From Ascidia mentula (Eukaryota; Chordata; Ascidiacea; Phlebobranchia; Ascidiidae), in NCBI GenBank assembly GCA_947561715.1, contig OX387197.1, positions 9,669,001 through 9,733,000 of the forward strand: 64,000 nt of DNA, in the 5' to 3' direction. Below, in pieces: positions 1-13,831 of the stretch. Each line of letters begins with the position of its first letter. Within the stretch, counting starts at the first letter, position 1. Position numbers and translations under genes: made by a program. The notes beneath the pieces were generated by a model. That model was given only the letters and a program-made list of their open reading frames with translations, searched no databases and was not told the DNA's origin.

Positions 1-31
1 ACATGTTACGAGTATTTAATGATTTTTTAAC

Positions 32-3000
32 CTTTTGCTGTCGCACTCCAGCTCGCAACCCACGTTTCCGTTCCAAGTAACACGACAATTTTTGTGTCCG
101 TATTTCGGATCCTCCAAAGGCGGACATATGTTGTCTGTGAAAATCAACGCCTCGATGTTAAATTGAGTAAGGTTGTATTTCGGTGCCAGGTCGAATCGGG
201 CCAGCGACATATTGTGTTTTTTACCATAACTTTATGTTTTCTCAAAAAAATCACATTTTATGTATGTTTCAACGTCACAGTCAGTGCCTGTTCTCGCCAA
301 AACGTTTTGTGATTTATTGGAAAAGCATTGAGTACCGTGTTTTTTGCTTTGTATGATGATAGATATAATTTCGCTGGTGGCATCACACAACAAAGTATAA
401 CTACATTACATTAAACCGCATTTTTATGTATGGATTTTATAAGTATGCATAGTCTGCGTCTTTTCGATATGATTGTGGCATCGTGTACTCGCCACACGAC
501 TGTAAGACTTCAAATACCAACCACGTTAAATTATTTGGGTTTTATCCCTACTTTGAACACTGACGGTGATTACGCAAGTCCTGCTGTTGCCGGTAGCATC
601 ACGTGCCACATACGTCACTTTTGTTTGTCCGAACGGCATGTCCATGAATCCCTGCGATCTGTTGACAAACACCGACCCTGCCAATAAGAACGGATTTTTA
701 GAAATAATTTTTTATTTAATTTAAAAGGTGGAGTGGTTCGATGGGAGTCGTCTCTCATAGGTCAAAGTGCTGTATTTATTTCGCAACAAATTAGAAAATA
801 TCCCCTGCATTTTTTTGCAACAAACAACTGTTGAAGATTCAATGGTTTTGGCAAGTTTCAACTAATCCCTGGACTACCAAAACGATTGAGCTAAAACCTT
901 TTACTTTTAATTTATGTTTTAATGTCACAACATATAATGTTACAACACTTAAAGCTTTCAAAACACGTGAACACAAACCCGAGTTATCAGAGAATGTCGG
1001 TTCTTCCCATGTTGCATGTCTTGCCGTAGTTTCATTATCAGATACAACGAACGGAAGAGGATCTTGGCATGTCTCAATGCGGGGTGGTGTGGTATCTGTG
1101 TTTACGTCAACAATTTTGATTAAAGCGAATAAAATGACGCACTGTACGAGCACTTACTCTTTGCAGGAGATTTGGCATAAATGGGAAACTACGTAAACGT
1201 TATTAAAGATGCCACGTTCTTTTCGTTTTTGAATTTTCGTTTTATTATCAGTATTGGCCAAGCAGTTACAAAGGCAATTATTCTTGAAACGGAAAACACT
1301 GAACACTTGGTGAAGCACTTGCTCCAACTTTGTGAAAAATACTCTGAAATTGCTCCTAAAATGGCGGGTAATTGGCAGCATCGGACAAGCGCCCGACCCA
1401 TGTACCAAGAAGAAAACCTAATCGGGATTCGTGGGCAGGAAAAAAATGCTCCTAAAATGAATCCACCAACATACCTATAACAGAAATTGTAAAATTGCAT
1501 TCATCTTCAAGTCCGCCGGAGTCGATCGCTCGATACAAAATAGTGTGGTCTCCGATGAAGAAGGAAGATGGCGGCGAAACAGCGGGAATCGCGTTTAAAG
1601 TCACCTTAATAAAATGTAATCAGTTTCAGGACGAAGAAGGTAAAAATATTGTGCGAATTACATGGCCCAGTTTTTGGTGTGCCAAAAATTGCAGCAATAA
1701 TAATTAAGTGGGTAGGTGAAACTAAAAGGAAATCACTTTTTACTGGAATGCCAGACCCGATAACCGCTTCGGTTGCATATGTGACATTGTATGTCTTTGT
1801 TTGCAGTTTAATTGCATCTAGGGTCATTATGCAAAATGAAATTTTCGGCTTTTCGGTAACAGGGAATCAGGTAATAATCTCATACTTGGACGGAGTTATC
1901 ACTTGGAACAGGAACGACCCAATCAACTTCTGTTGTAGTCAGCTGGGGGCTCGCCTCCACCTCGATGTCACCGGGACACATAAGTGTGGGTGCCTCGATA
2001 TCTGCAAGGAAAGTGAAAATTACAACTCTCCAGCTCGTTGCAAGTTTAGCTGAATGGGTGGAGGTATAATTGTAAAGCAAAGAAATTCAATGCACGAAGA
2101 TTTATTAACGGAATGCCATGAGGTAATCCTAGACGCAAAAACGCTTTTAGTTACAAAAATCCCAAATGAAAAAATTGTTATGTTTGGGAATAATATCTTC
2201 ATTATCGTTATTAACTGTGTTGCTTTTTTGCGCAACAATGTGAATAATTTTACAGAAATCACATTAAAAAACAGCTCCATTTCGTACGTATTAGTTCAAA
2301 ATATTCGCGAATGAGTAAAAGGTTTTCACTACAATAGATCTTAAGCATTAGTCTTACCTGCATGGTTAGCAGTTTATACGTAAGTCTGACCCAACATACC
2401 GACACATTTGGCGTTGGAAGTCTCCACGCTCCACCTGTTCATTTGGAAGCACGTCGTTTCGTTGAGTACGGTCAAGGCGAATCCTCTCGGACAGGTCATG
2501 GTGCAAGTGTGGCCGTAGGGCAAAGTTCCCCCGTTTATTACCACGCAATCTTCGGAAATGGAGCCGCCGACAGGAGCATTGGGAAACTCGCACAGAATTT
2601 CTATTGGACAAGTAAGCGAGTAGCTAACTTAAGGAGGAAATACCGCAACAGAGTGCACGTTATACTATATAGCTGGTACGTTAAGTAATCCATGCAACAC
2701 GTAACTGAATTACAAGTCAAGCGCAAGCAAAAAATGCGTAGTTAACCAAAACCGTCAAAAACAAGACAGTGTCAACACCATCGGTTGGATAAATATGGAA
2801 GAAATTTACCGACCAATTGCAGTGGTAAAAACAAAGTTATTTTCTGCACCTTGACATTGTCCTGGTTCTCCATCCCACGTGGCATCAGCTTGGCAATAGA
2901 CGTGAGTTGTACCCAGGTTTGCGAACCCCTCAGCACATGTGAACTGACACACGGTCTTATACGATAAGTCGACTTTGCTGCAGTTGAAGGTAGCGTGGGC

Positions 3001-5224
3001 GGGTTGCACCACAGCAGGGCAGTAGCGAACTGCAACAGTTTGATAGAGAGTTGTCGAGTTATTGACTGACCAAGATTTCTAATTCTAGGCAATTAAAAGA
3101 CGTATGGGCATTTTTTTCGTGGGGGTTTTGGTAAAATAAAAGTTAACATTCGAAATCCGTAACGAAAGACGAGATTTTTCAAAATCTAAATTACAGTTCA
3201 GTCGAAATTTATCGCATGTTTTCGTATTCAAACGAATCGCATGAACACAGCATATATTCCAAAAACAGAAAATCTCGCAACATACTGTGCAACAACAACC
3301 TAAATCTTATTGGTACTTCGTGGCATATATTTTAGCGTGGAACAAGTAGCGACAGCTTTTCTAAATACCTTCGCTGTTATTTTTAATCAATTCAGCAAAA
3401 AAATCAACGTAATAGAGCCTTGGAATCTCATTTGAGCTGTTAGTTCACGAGAAGGTGCGGCCCATATTAAGCTTATCAAACTTAACCGCATTTACACGAC
3501 AATCGTTCTCAGCACTTGACACTGGAGGCCAAATGCACACAATCGACGTTTATTGAAAGTGACAACCGTAAGGGTGGTGGCGACGATGCCTGGCGCCGTT
3601 TGGCACGAGCACGGAGGCAGTTTATTTTATGAGGTAATCGTTCGATGTTGTTGGCCTTACCCGCAGCCTGCGTGGGAAATGCGGTCTTTGGGGTTCGATC
3701 GAATGCAATAATCTCACGAAAACAGGCGACGCTTCTCGCCGCCCAGAGCCGGAACGCCACAATTAACATTCTAAACGCAACGCGACGTCGTCGTTTGCGG
3801 TTGCAATGTTTCCCCCGGAACGTGTGGCGGCGAACGTTGCCAGGACCCTGCTTTCGCCACAAACATGTGGGAAATTTGCGAATTACATTTTAGATGGGAT
3901 TGTGGTCACGTGACTCATTCGTCTGCAATCGAATTGGAGGACACGCGCCATCTGGCCACCTGCGGTCTGTGACAGCTGTATTCAGTTTCAATTTATTTAA
4001 ACCAATTGTATTTTGCAGTTGTTCGACGACTCCTAAACCCGTATAAAGTGGTTGAAAATCATTATTATAATCTACGAACCTATCATGTAAAATAATACCC
4101 AGTACGATGCTACCACGTTCGCAATATCTTCCGATGTTTGTTATTAAGCAACATTTAAGAGAGTTTGATTCGATTCTTTTGATGAAACAAATTGTCAAGG
4201 TCCACTAAAAGCCCCCCTTAAAAATCGAACCAACCAAAACTGCTTTGTTTTTAGTCAACCAAAATTTTATTTTTGTTCAACAAACTTCTGTCGCGGGAAA
4301 AGTTTACCTTGGCACCACGGAAATGCGAAATCAGAGCCGTCCGACGCCTCCCAGGCTCCAGTGATGGCGCACGACATACGGGCGGTGCCGACAAGGTCAA
4401 AGCCCTCGTCACATATGACGCCGCACCTGGATCCGTACCGGTTATCGCAATGTAATCCCTGAAAGCGGCCGTCAGTAGGAGCGGAGAGAGCTGGACAGCG
4501 AATCACGTCACACCTGTTTCCAACCTGTCAGTGATAGAGTGGGTCACGTGCCACTGGTAATACGACAAACAGACATTTCTTATTCAAAGGTTCGCAGTAC
4601 CTATGTACATCGTACTCTACACACACATAGACACACACACACATCACACGATCAGTTTACTGATAAAAGCTTTCCTTAATGGAATCGCGATATGCAAGAT
4701 CAAACGTCATACCTTCTCATACCCTTCGATACACAGACACTGATCAAAAGAGGAACTGCCGTTCACCGAAACCATGTTGGGATCGGGGCAAGGAGTGCAT
4801 GACTCAGGACCTCCGGGAACCGGATGGGTTTTGTACGTTCCGATAGGACAGGCTGGAAAAAGAGACTTACAAAGTTTGTTTGGTTATGTTGCTTGTTAAA
4901 GCCAATTTTTTGTGCGATAACAATTTTAGGTGGTTAGGTGGCAATTTAAATCAAAATCCCGATTTTGATGTGAAAGGCAGTTTTGACGAAATCGTGTAAA
5001 CAGAACAATAACAAGACATCACAGAAAAACAGAAAAGAAAAACTCACGCATGCATCCATCGGGCAGCAGACCAAACCCGAAATGTCCCGCGTCGCACACA
5101 CACTCGTATATCCCGGTGGTGGTTCCACATCTGCATTTACCGAGCGAATGACAACAGTTTTCACCCGAGCAATACTTGTGGCAGTGAAGGTTGTCCTCTA
5201 CAAGATAGTCTCCGCCCTCGGCAT
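32..5224 (-). CDS. SVEP1: SVEP1/polydom-like protein, exons 8-17 (gene continues past left edge)
   Basis: Middle part of a secreted multidomain matrix protein. Minus-strand exons (high to low): 5224-5048, 4852-4713, 4524-4308, 3029-2850, 2600-2400, 2001-1886, 1604-1475, 1095-979, 677-552, 134-32. All phases agree. Domains in order: a Cys-rich EGF-like module (residues about 257-315, HCHKYCSGENCC then CVCDAGHFG), an ephrin-receptor-like GCC2/GCC3 module (CPIGTYK...CTPCPDP), three sushi/CCP domains (about 367-561, each with Cys pattern and late Trp), two HYR domains each split over two exons (562-643, 644-724; DNS and TGN motifs), and the start of a fourth sushi domain cut by the window edge. 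This order equals the N-terminal half of vertebrate SVEP1. Exon 8 begins in the phase needed to complete the codon left by the exon ending at 20642. The last donor (at 31) is weaker than the others. Introns over 300 bp, such as 3030-4307, show nothing else. In vertebrates SVEP1 binds integrin alpha9beta1 and acts in lymphatic development; a role here is inferred. Confidence 0.88.
4619..4648. repeat. CA-rich microsatellite
   Basis: Imperfect (CA)n run in the intron between the ephrin-like and first sushi exons of the SVEP1-like gene. Confidence 0.7.
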
Positions 5225-8200
5225 CTGAACAGAAAGGCGACAAAATTCACTATCGGTTAAAGCAGAATAATTCTGCAAGGTAATGCTTAAAATTCTTTCA
5301 GTCCCAGAATTTATTCAGAACTGTCCATAAACCAGCATGCGTAAAATGCACTCCTTCACAGCTTACATTTACGTAGAACTCCAACTAAACCGCGCATCTT
5401 ATTGTGAGGTATGACCTTTATGTGCGTTTATAGGATTGTTCAATGTCTCTGTATACACAATGTACTACATGGGATCGGTTATTTCTAATGTTTAACCTCA
5501 TTGCAAAAAAATGAAAATACAGGTTAAAACATTTTGGGTGAATAAAATTCCGCTAACTTGAATTGGGTTCACCGCTTTTACCAAAAATGTTGAGGACAAG
5601 GATAAGGAGCACTACTCTATAGGTTCTCTGACATAAAATACCAGCAATGTAATTCTGGCTAAGGCCATATTTCATTCGACAAAGTCGCCTTATCAAGGCC
5701 TATCTATATTGCAACATAACATGTAACTATCTGCCAACCGTGTCATTCCAGAAATGCGATCGGTAGCAAAAATTGCCCCCGATTTCGACTACGTAAGACC
5801 TAAGACGGGCCAAAAAGGTCGCATTGGACACCTTTGCGGGTAAAGGAAGCACCAGGTACGACTGAGACATTTCGCGGGCGTATTTTTGTGCTGCGAAATG
5901 TCGCAAAACTTCGCAGCGTGTGAAACGACTTCGCCAGTCGCGATTGCTTCCTCACCGCGGGCTGATTACTTGCTTTGACCCGCCCGACAACGGGCGCTGA
6001 TTGGTCGAGCCTACGTAGCCGTGGTTACGCCGAGTCACGTAGCTTTGTGAAATCCCTGCCCTTTAAGGCGGCACAGTCAAAATTAATTGGGCATTTTGGC
6101 AGTGTATGCCCACGCATATAGTTTTGGGTCGAACAGACATAGGTCAAAGAAGCATAGATCCGGCGGACAATCCAGAACATCGACAGTTTGTCAGATAATT
6201 GGCATTGGAATTTGGCTCAAATCATAACCTGTCACATAATTGCCGTGGGGCCAAACACCGACCCCACAAGTTGAAATGGCAAAAAACAAGCGTTTTTAAA
6301 GGTCTTTCAAAAATATAGGTCAGACATTCTGCAGCCGTTTCACAGACAAAATATGTGGTTTACTTTTTGTCATTTAGTTAACATTTATACAACAAACAAC
6401 TGTAAAAATAGCAGCCGTATAGACCAGTCTGTAGCTTTGGCAGCGAAAGAGTCCTGTCCCTGGGCAAGGGGTGTGCGTATTATCAACGTCAAGACAGCTC
6501 TTAATCCTGAATCCCGTCAACAAGCGATGCGCCCTTAGACCGCGAGCATTCGGGGGCCCAGCAGCCAAACCCTCTTAGGCGGCTGCGATTGATTGCGAGG
6601 GCAGAGCGGGTTGCTTTGCACAATCTGTTGTTCGAGGAACTGCTGACACCCAGTGATCTGCCAACAATCAAGTGGCAATTTCATCAGCAACACTTGTCAG
6701 CCCGGGGGGAAGATAACGCGCTCCGCTATCGAAATCGGAGGCCTTGAAACGGGATCCTGCACCAAATCAATCGATCTAGCTTGGGGCCTCGGCAGCCCCT
6801 TTGCAAATGCCTACTCTTGTCTAATTGCCGAACCATAAGGTTGGCACCGATAGGTGGGGACAAATGCATTAGGCCGCGTTCCCTGTTCGGGGCGGTTTGC
6901 CAACGGCAGTTGAACCGTCTGTCTGGATAGTCATACGGAACCGAAAAACAAATATGTCAGACATATAGAAATGGAAGGAGGGGGTAAAGCGGTAAGAGTT
7001 TTTTCTGCAGGAAAATTGTTCGCGGAAAATCAATGACCGCAAGTACCCTGGTATCCTGCCAATCGATCGGCGGCGGAAGTAAAGTAATTAACGATTTATG
7101 ATGAATTGTATGGGGCCTATTCGCTCTGCCACAATTAGGTTTGTTATCGCCATTTGGATGCAAGCGAGTGCGGTAGAAATGGAACAGCATGTCGGTAAAC
7201 AACCTACTTTCCACGTCCCGGAGTCAAAAAGTTGTTTTCGTTTTCTCGCAACCAAGTATCGGCGTCTGCGGTAGATAAAAGTTGATCTTGGCACGACGCG
7301 ACACAAACTGTCAGTGCCGCGCATGAGACTTATTCCGCTCTCCTGTAGTTCCCAACGCACCAGGGAAGTCGGCATAGCGTAAACATCCCATTGTGACGAA
7401 ATATACAACTTCGCGGCGTGTATTGGAGTCAGGAGCTACCATCGCGGCGTTGATCGGCAAAGAGAGGGTGCCTTATAAAGCAGCCTCGGTGAGCGGCACT
7501 TGCGAGTGAGGCGACTTAATTTCGCGGTGACTTCCGCATTGTTCGTGGGAAGAAACACACCGAACTGCTTGATTGCCGTCGACGAGACATGATCAGTGAG
7601 GTCGGCGACCACAGAACGTTTTTCAGGCGTTTCCGCCGCGCGTTGGAAGCTTCGCTCTTGAAAAAAATCTGTTCCATTCTATAGCTTTACTTCTATATCG
7701 CGTCGCTTTAATGAAGATAGTAGCAGATATGTTGAAAAGCGGTTATAAAAGTAGCGATGCGGAGGTGATGGAGGCCGTGTTTTCGCGAACCGCAGCATGA
7801 GACGAAAAGCAGAATTATCGCGGGCAAAAACGTCGAAGAATCGTTTAAAACGCAGGAAAAATAGGCAGGGCGGATTAACACAATCAATATGTTGTTGCAT
7901 TATAAATGAGAATAGACCGCTTGATGGAAATACGTCGACTTTTGTTTGTCCTAATGATCTTAAGGTTAAATTGAATTGATTTGAGCAAAATCTACGCTAG
8001 TTGTAAACTTTCGATTAAAAACAACTCCGCCGATGCAAATGGCATACATGGCTAGGCACCGCCGCTTCGAAGACTCGACAAATATAGTAATATAGTAGGC
8101 TTCTTGGCAGGAAACTGACGAAGGCGGAGGTTTTGAAAATATCAAAGAATCGAAACGTGTTTGTCGGTCGTACCACCCGCTTATAGGTCCAGTGTTTCAA

Positions 8201-8942
8201 ATTAACTGATGAGGCATACCACACGGGGTTGTGCGAGACACAAGTCGAGAGAGTGTTGAATCACGGGGTTACAGCAAGAGGCCAAGTTCGTCCGTGCATC
8301 TGCGCATACCCACGTGATCAATTGGGAAAACTTGTTTTGAACGGCAGACACGGAGGGAAAAAGCAGATAGCGAGGGTCGATAGATATAAAGGGGAAAGGT
8401 TCTCCTGCTGTGGTGGGAGATATGAGATGAGAACGCGGATTGGTTGGAACAGTCACATGCCGAAAGAGGCGCCTCTACATTTGCTATTTTACTGAACTGC
8501 AGATTTAAATATTTAAAGCAATGTTGATTGAATTGTAATCCGCATACAGTGGATGGAATTATGAAGCTTTGTTTTCAACTAAGTTTCTTATGAGGGAAAT
8601 GTAAGTGACAATCAATGTTTCAGAAAAACATTTTCTAGCTCAGGTGCGTCAACGCTTTGCGTTTCTTATATAGTTGATTCGCAAGCGGGTGTATCTTTGC
8701 ACCGCGTATAAAGGACAAGAGATGGGCATCCGGAGACAGGCAACGAGAATATTTTTGACTGTCAGGGTCAATTGCTTCAAATGTAAATTTCAATCATGCA
8801 TTGCTTTGCCAGCACAAAATTATCCAAAAAAACGTTTCCCCAGCGTTAAGTTTATTGGCAACAATAAACAAATCTGTGCAATTTGAAACAAAATCCTGAT
8901 CACGTTCTGACGTGCGCGTGCCGGAAAGTGACGCAAGACGAA
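5225..8942. other. Gene-free intronic stretch before the first nested receptor gene
   Basis: I see no supported coding exon on either strand. A TATAAA at 7474-7479 lies in a relatively GC-rich patch and is a possible promoter element for the gene at 8943, but it is 1.5 kb upstream and unsupported otherwise. The segment 5750-6060 is also rather CpG-rich. Confidence 0.4.
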
Positions 8943-11473
8943 ATGACGCGGCAAGGGAGTATTTTTGCAACGGAACTGCCGATGGCCGCCAATAAGGTAA
9001 CCGACGCCGTGGCAGTGGCAATGGAACCCGATATTTTGGATTACGACGCCAGGATGGTGCCCTTTGGCAATTCGGCCTGGATTGCGTGTGAAGTCATCCA
9101 CTTGACGTGTGTGATCGTGGCGTTGTACTTACTGTACGCCTTGCTCCACTATCGCGCCCTGAAGATGATGCACCCAAGGATTGCTGGTAAGTGATAAAAT
9201 CCCATATAAGGCACCACATGAATGGATGCATTTGATTGTCGTTAGCTTTGGCGAACTAACATATAGCAACTGTGTAGGTTTGGGCGACAAATGTACGCCT
9301 CTGTTTGAATATACGCCCAACTTTAATATACGTTTAATCGGGATTTGTCACCAAACAGCTTTTTCATAACACCGAGAAACAAAATCGGTGTACAAAAAAC
9401 ATCATTAGCAAAAGTAAAGAATTCGAAACACGGGATCCCAGTTGAATTTCTGTAATGTTCGGGATTGCTTTTTCTTGCCTTAGTCTCAGACACGTGCTGT
9501 GGTACCTCTGCAAGCTATACTATAGACATGAACCCACAATAAATTCTGATCGATTTTCGCAGAGCGCCACCGGAAAGGCGGGGTGTGGCTCGAGAATCTT
9601 TGCATTATCGCCATTCTTTTCGCTCTGGTGAGATTTGCCATTAATCAAGCTCTTCTCTTTACCGGATTTATGTCCGGATCGCGATGTTCGGTCCTCATCA
9701 ACGTCAGCATCGCAATGTATTTCGTGACCGTCCATCCGATATATCTCTTCCTGTGGGTTCGCCAGGTAATACTGCGACAGTCGGCTTAGATATCTCACCC
9801 CATAATGTAATGGTTGTATGAAAATGCATAATTCCGTAACAAGAAAGTTCGCAGATATTGATATGTAAACTGCGTTACAAGGTCGATTTTTAGCTGAGAA
9901 AAGCAGTCATAAAGAAATTGGAAGTTGTTTGTTTAAAACCATAGGTTTGAATTCCGATCAATAATATTTCTATTACTTGTCTTAAACAAACGAATGCTGG
10001 ATTTTGCATTGCGATTGCGAATGGAATTATATTGAATTGTTTGTATGACGCAGCGCATCTTCTACGCGAACCGAGCCCTGAAGCACCTCTACAGCAAGAC
10101 GGTACGCTTCCTCAGCTGGGCGGCGCTGTTGTGCTTCATCTCCGTCACCATCGTGTCGATGGTAATATTCGTGGTTGACCCGCAAAACAGCGCCAGCGGA
10201 CGGGTGTGCCATTACTCGTTGCTGGAAGGCAAAACTGACGAAGAAAAATATTCAAACGGGTCCCTGCCAGAAGGAGACGGAGGCCGACGTCAGGGGGTGA
10301 TTGTGAATACCCTGGCGGGTCTTTTGGGAGGGGGAATTCAGGTACAAGAGATTGTTGCAATGATGCGCGATTTTAGGAACTGACCGAGCCGCTTAATTAA
10401 TCACTGACTTTTTGGTGATCACAGACTGGAAAATATTATGTAAAAGTGCCATAGGTTTTGTAAAGGCTCGAAAAACAAAGACATACAACGAAAACCTTTA
10501 GCACTTGACTTGTGTCACAAATATAAACATTAGTTCTTACATCGACGTTGTTTGATAATTTTTGCATTGTCCATCCGTAATATAAGATTGATCACCCAAA
10601 ACGGTTTCTGACAAAAAATAAGTTAATGTTAGTAACTTCCATTTGTAGATGTCCTTCCTGGCCTTGTTCCTCTACCCGATCATGGATAACAAGCTCCGCG
10701 CTGTAAGATCCAAGCACCTGCGTAGCGGGAGTGTGGGCTTACTAACCCTCATAAGAAGATCCTTCGTGCTGGCCGGCCTGTGCATCTTCTCGGACGTGGC
10801 CATCGCCCTGCTGGTAAAAACCGTCTACAACAGTTTCCCGAGTGCGGCGTTCGCACCGCTCGCAATGTACGACATCAATCTTATCATCAACATAATTTGC
10901 ATCATAATGACGTTCCGACGGTGGCGGGTGATGTTGTTTCCATGGCTTTACACCGATACGTGCCGAGGCCTCTTCGACTGGTTGGGCAATTGTTCGCGTC
11001 GAATAAGACCGGGAACATCGGGCGTTTACGACATCAACAAACCGCGCCCGCCTATACGCCGCCTCTTTTCCGTCGAAAGTACGTCAAACATGGAGCGAAG
11101 TGCCGTGAGTTCGATTCGCTACAAGGCCAACAGACGTGAGGCGACTCAGGCGATCCAGGTTGTCCCCAATCCCGTTCCCGACGTATTGCTGCCAATGATG
11201 GAAAGCCACGTGTGCGTGGAGCGCCCTCCGGAGAAAGAGACGTGGTATACGGAGTCTCTGCTCGCCAACTTGAATCAAAACATCGACCAAGACCTGCAGA
11301 ATTATTCAGACAGCGTTTTGCAAATTGCCCGTCCGGAGTTTGAACGCAAGCGCTCCTCGTCGTTGGTGATACAGACCTCCCGCAGTGAATCATTTAAACA
11401 GACGAACGCCAAGGTGGCGGCAACGCTGTTGGCCAAGTCCAAGTTGTGGATTTTCGACGGCAAGCACCTGTGA
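8943..11473 (+). CDS. Seven-transmembrane receptor-like protein A (orphan family)
   Basis: Four exons: 8943-9186, 9563-9765, 10054-10341, 10649-11473, all GT-AG with agreeing phases, 519 residues. Seven hydrophobic helices: about 43-68, 93-117, 124-147, 166-190, 236-257, 276-305, 313-335, then a cytoplasmic tail of about 184 residues. Basic residues after helices 1, 3, 5 and 7 place the N terminus outside, the GPCR topology. The end of helix 3 reads FLWVRQRIFYANRAL, aligning with the two neighbouring genes. C123 at the top of helix 3 and C201 in the second outer loop sit where the class A GPCR disulfide is found. There is no DRY or NPxxY motif. The ATG at 8943 is the first in the open frame. 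Function and ligand are unknown; a gustatory-like receptor is unlikely because its topology is the opposite. Confidence 0.75.
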
Positions 11474-11897
11474 CGCGGGGAGCTGTTTTTGGAGCCGGAC
11501 GTGCAATCATAGTAAAATGGTCTTTCTTCACCAAGTGCGGCGAGTGCCAGGGAGAGATGCGGGGGCTGATGGCGCAATTGATCAGCTCGTTTCCGCATCT
11601 TATATCGTTCAAACGGTGGCATTTGGATCGCGAATACAACAGCGGTAACTCGAAGCCAATCAACAGAAGTTAGCAAAACTGCGAAGTTTCTCACACAGCT
11701 TCTGCCAGCACATAAATAGGAACGACGATTGAAGTATCGACTTTAAAGAAAACCGCTACCGCTCGGTTTACGCAAATTGTTTTTCAAATAGTCCCGTACT
11801 TCAAACCAAAGTGCAGCGAATGCCCTCTGTGCGATCGAATTGCGACCGTTGACGACGTAGTGTTATCTTTTCTTATCAGTGACGTTTTTCGTGCACA

Positions 11898-11903
11898 AAT
11901 AAA
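11898..11903 (+). terminator. Poly(A) signal AATAAA, candidate for gene A
   Basis: Canonical hexamer 425 bp after the stop codon of the receptor-like gene ending at 11473, the first such hexamer I noticed downstream. It implies a moderate 3' UTR. Confidence 0.45.
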
Positions 11904-12567
11904 GAAATTACATGTATCTTTCTGCTTTCACAAGAAACAATGAATCATTGAAAAAATAGGATATGACGGAAAGGAAAGACTTAAACACAAGGAAGTTAAA
12001 TGACCAAGTTGTGGTAATAAGGTGTTATTACCGCTTTATATAAATACTAAGGGCAATAATCCCATAGGGAACTGTCACTGGGCCGTGCAGTGAGTGGCGA
12101 TTGATAATAATGGAACCATTGTTTTGTTGGAGGAAATGGCACAGCGAACGCAACAAGTCATATAGTTTGTCTGTTTTGACGTGTTGGCGGAAGTTGTGCG
12201 CCAAGTTAGTTACAGTGACATTTGTGTTTACCAAACTTTTAATGCAAGCAGCAAGCAGTTTAAAACGTGTATATAGAGGTATGCAAATATAGAGGTACAT
12301 CTATAAAGGCATGCAAATTGATTCATAAGTGTTACACTATTTTGAATAAGGAACTTGTGGAGCAAGCTTGATAATGGATGTCTTGAATAAGAATTATATT
12401 CTAGTAAGCTTTGCATAAAGACGAGATTGTTTTGTAGAACAGTTGGTTCTGTATTTTGTTATTGTGGCAGATCAACCTAATGTTGCGCAAATCAATTTGA
12501 AAAGGGGGGATTGTCGCGCGGATTTCCGTTTTGCCAGTAAATACCTATATAAATCATTGCCAATGGT

Positions 12568-12590
12568 GCGTGCATGCGTGTGTGTGTGTC
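12568..12590. repeat. GT-rich microsatellite
   Basis: Short imperfect (GT)n run in the interval between nested genes A and B. Confidence 0.6.
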
Positions 12591-13370
12591 TGTCATGCAG
12601 AGAGTTCGTCAAAATAAACGCACCGACGTTTGAGTGAGAATTTCTCACTATTTCCACCTTATTTATCCGTTAGAGCGATATAATGAATTTAACTATATAG
12701 CGCAATGAAGCTAAAAACTCGAAACACAAGACGTTTAAATCAGTATTAAAGCTAAACCTGCCTTATTAGACGTTATCTATTTTGTATGTACCTCTAACGT
12801 CAATGTTGAATTCTTGCTCTCAGCAACACACTTTGATTGTGTTGTTGGGGCAGAACCAAAGCAGGGCTACTTTAATTGTAGTTGCATTTCAGTTTAATCT
12901 TGCAAAGCATGTTGAAGAAATAAGCGACAACTTTAATTTCGAAACAAAACCGATCATTCAGCATGAACTGAGAAAACGTAACATGCCAGAAATTCCATTA
13001 TTTGACAGCGGTTTAACCTCATGTAATGTCTTGAAAAATGTAAATCCGACATTTTTGGCAATCGAACTTCAATAGTCACATGAGAGTCGAGCTAATTATA
13101 TATAATTTCCACAAATCAGTACTTAAACATCAGGACGGCAATGAATCGTAATCTTCCGATGTGTTTTTGGCAATATCTCTCCAGTGTTTTAATCAGTAAG
13201 AATAATTAAGTGCCGACTGCAAGAAAGGCCACGCTATGTGTTCGAAAGTATCGATACTATTGCTACGTCACAGGTCACAAAGAAATCAACTATATCCCGT
13301 AATTGGAGTTCCGATACACCAAATTGCAATTATTTTCAATTGACCGCAACTTCATGTCACTAGAAAAAAC

Positions 13371-13378
13371 ATATATTT
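13371..13378. repeat. Left target-site duplication of the hAT MITE
   Basis: ATATATTT directly before the terminal TAGTGATGCACC; identical to 13824-13831. Confidence 0.85.
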
Positions 13379-13823
13379 TAGTGATGCACCGAAACAGCTG
13401 TTTTTATATTCGGCCGAAACCGAATATTCGGTTTGCCGAATTAATTCGGCCGAAAAAACCGAAACTAATTTTGGTATCCATCTCTTTAAACGCAATAAAT
13501 TTAAACAAATCATATACTGGATTAGATCTTATCCTATCATACAGCCTTTTTTGGCGCTCGAAGAATAACCTCGTCTTCTGTACCAAATGCTTAAAGTTGA
13601 TTTTTATCATTTCTGTGAAAGTCAGCAAATGAAACGAACATATTCGTACAGTGTAAACAATGATTTTAACCTTTTCGAAACTTCGCGTATCAGCGTTATA
13701 TGCAGTAAAAAAGTTTCGGTTTCGGCCGAATTTTGCAGAAATATTCGGCCGAAACCGAATAATTGCGAAAACCTTAGTTTCGGCCGAATAAATTCGGCAA
13801 ACCGAACTTTCGGTGCACCCCTA
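13379..13823. mobile_element. hAT-type non-autonomous transposon (MITE)
   Basis: The element is 445 bp. The left end reads TAGTGATGCACCGAAA; the right end, reverse-complemented, reads TAGGGGTGCACCGAAA, so the terminal inverted repeats differ at two of 16 positions. Direct repeats ATATATTT at 13371-13378 and 13824-13831 form a perfect 8-bp target-site duplication, the hallmark of hAT insertions. The interior has sub-terminal palindromic TTCGGCCGAA motifs and no transposase frame. It sits between nested genes A and B. Confidence 0.9.
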
Positions 13824-13831
13824 ATATATTT
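13824..13831. repeat. Right target-site duplication of the hAT MITE
   Basis: ATATATTT directly after the terminal GGTGCACCCCTA; identical to 13371-13378. Confidence 0.85.

Noticed and set aside
1606-1827. Minus-strand frame with KTYNVTYATEAV, at first read as HYR second half
   Set aside because: The true second half of HYR1 is at 1475-1604 (FFIGDHTILYRAIDSGG), which joins exon 13 in phase.
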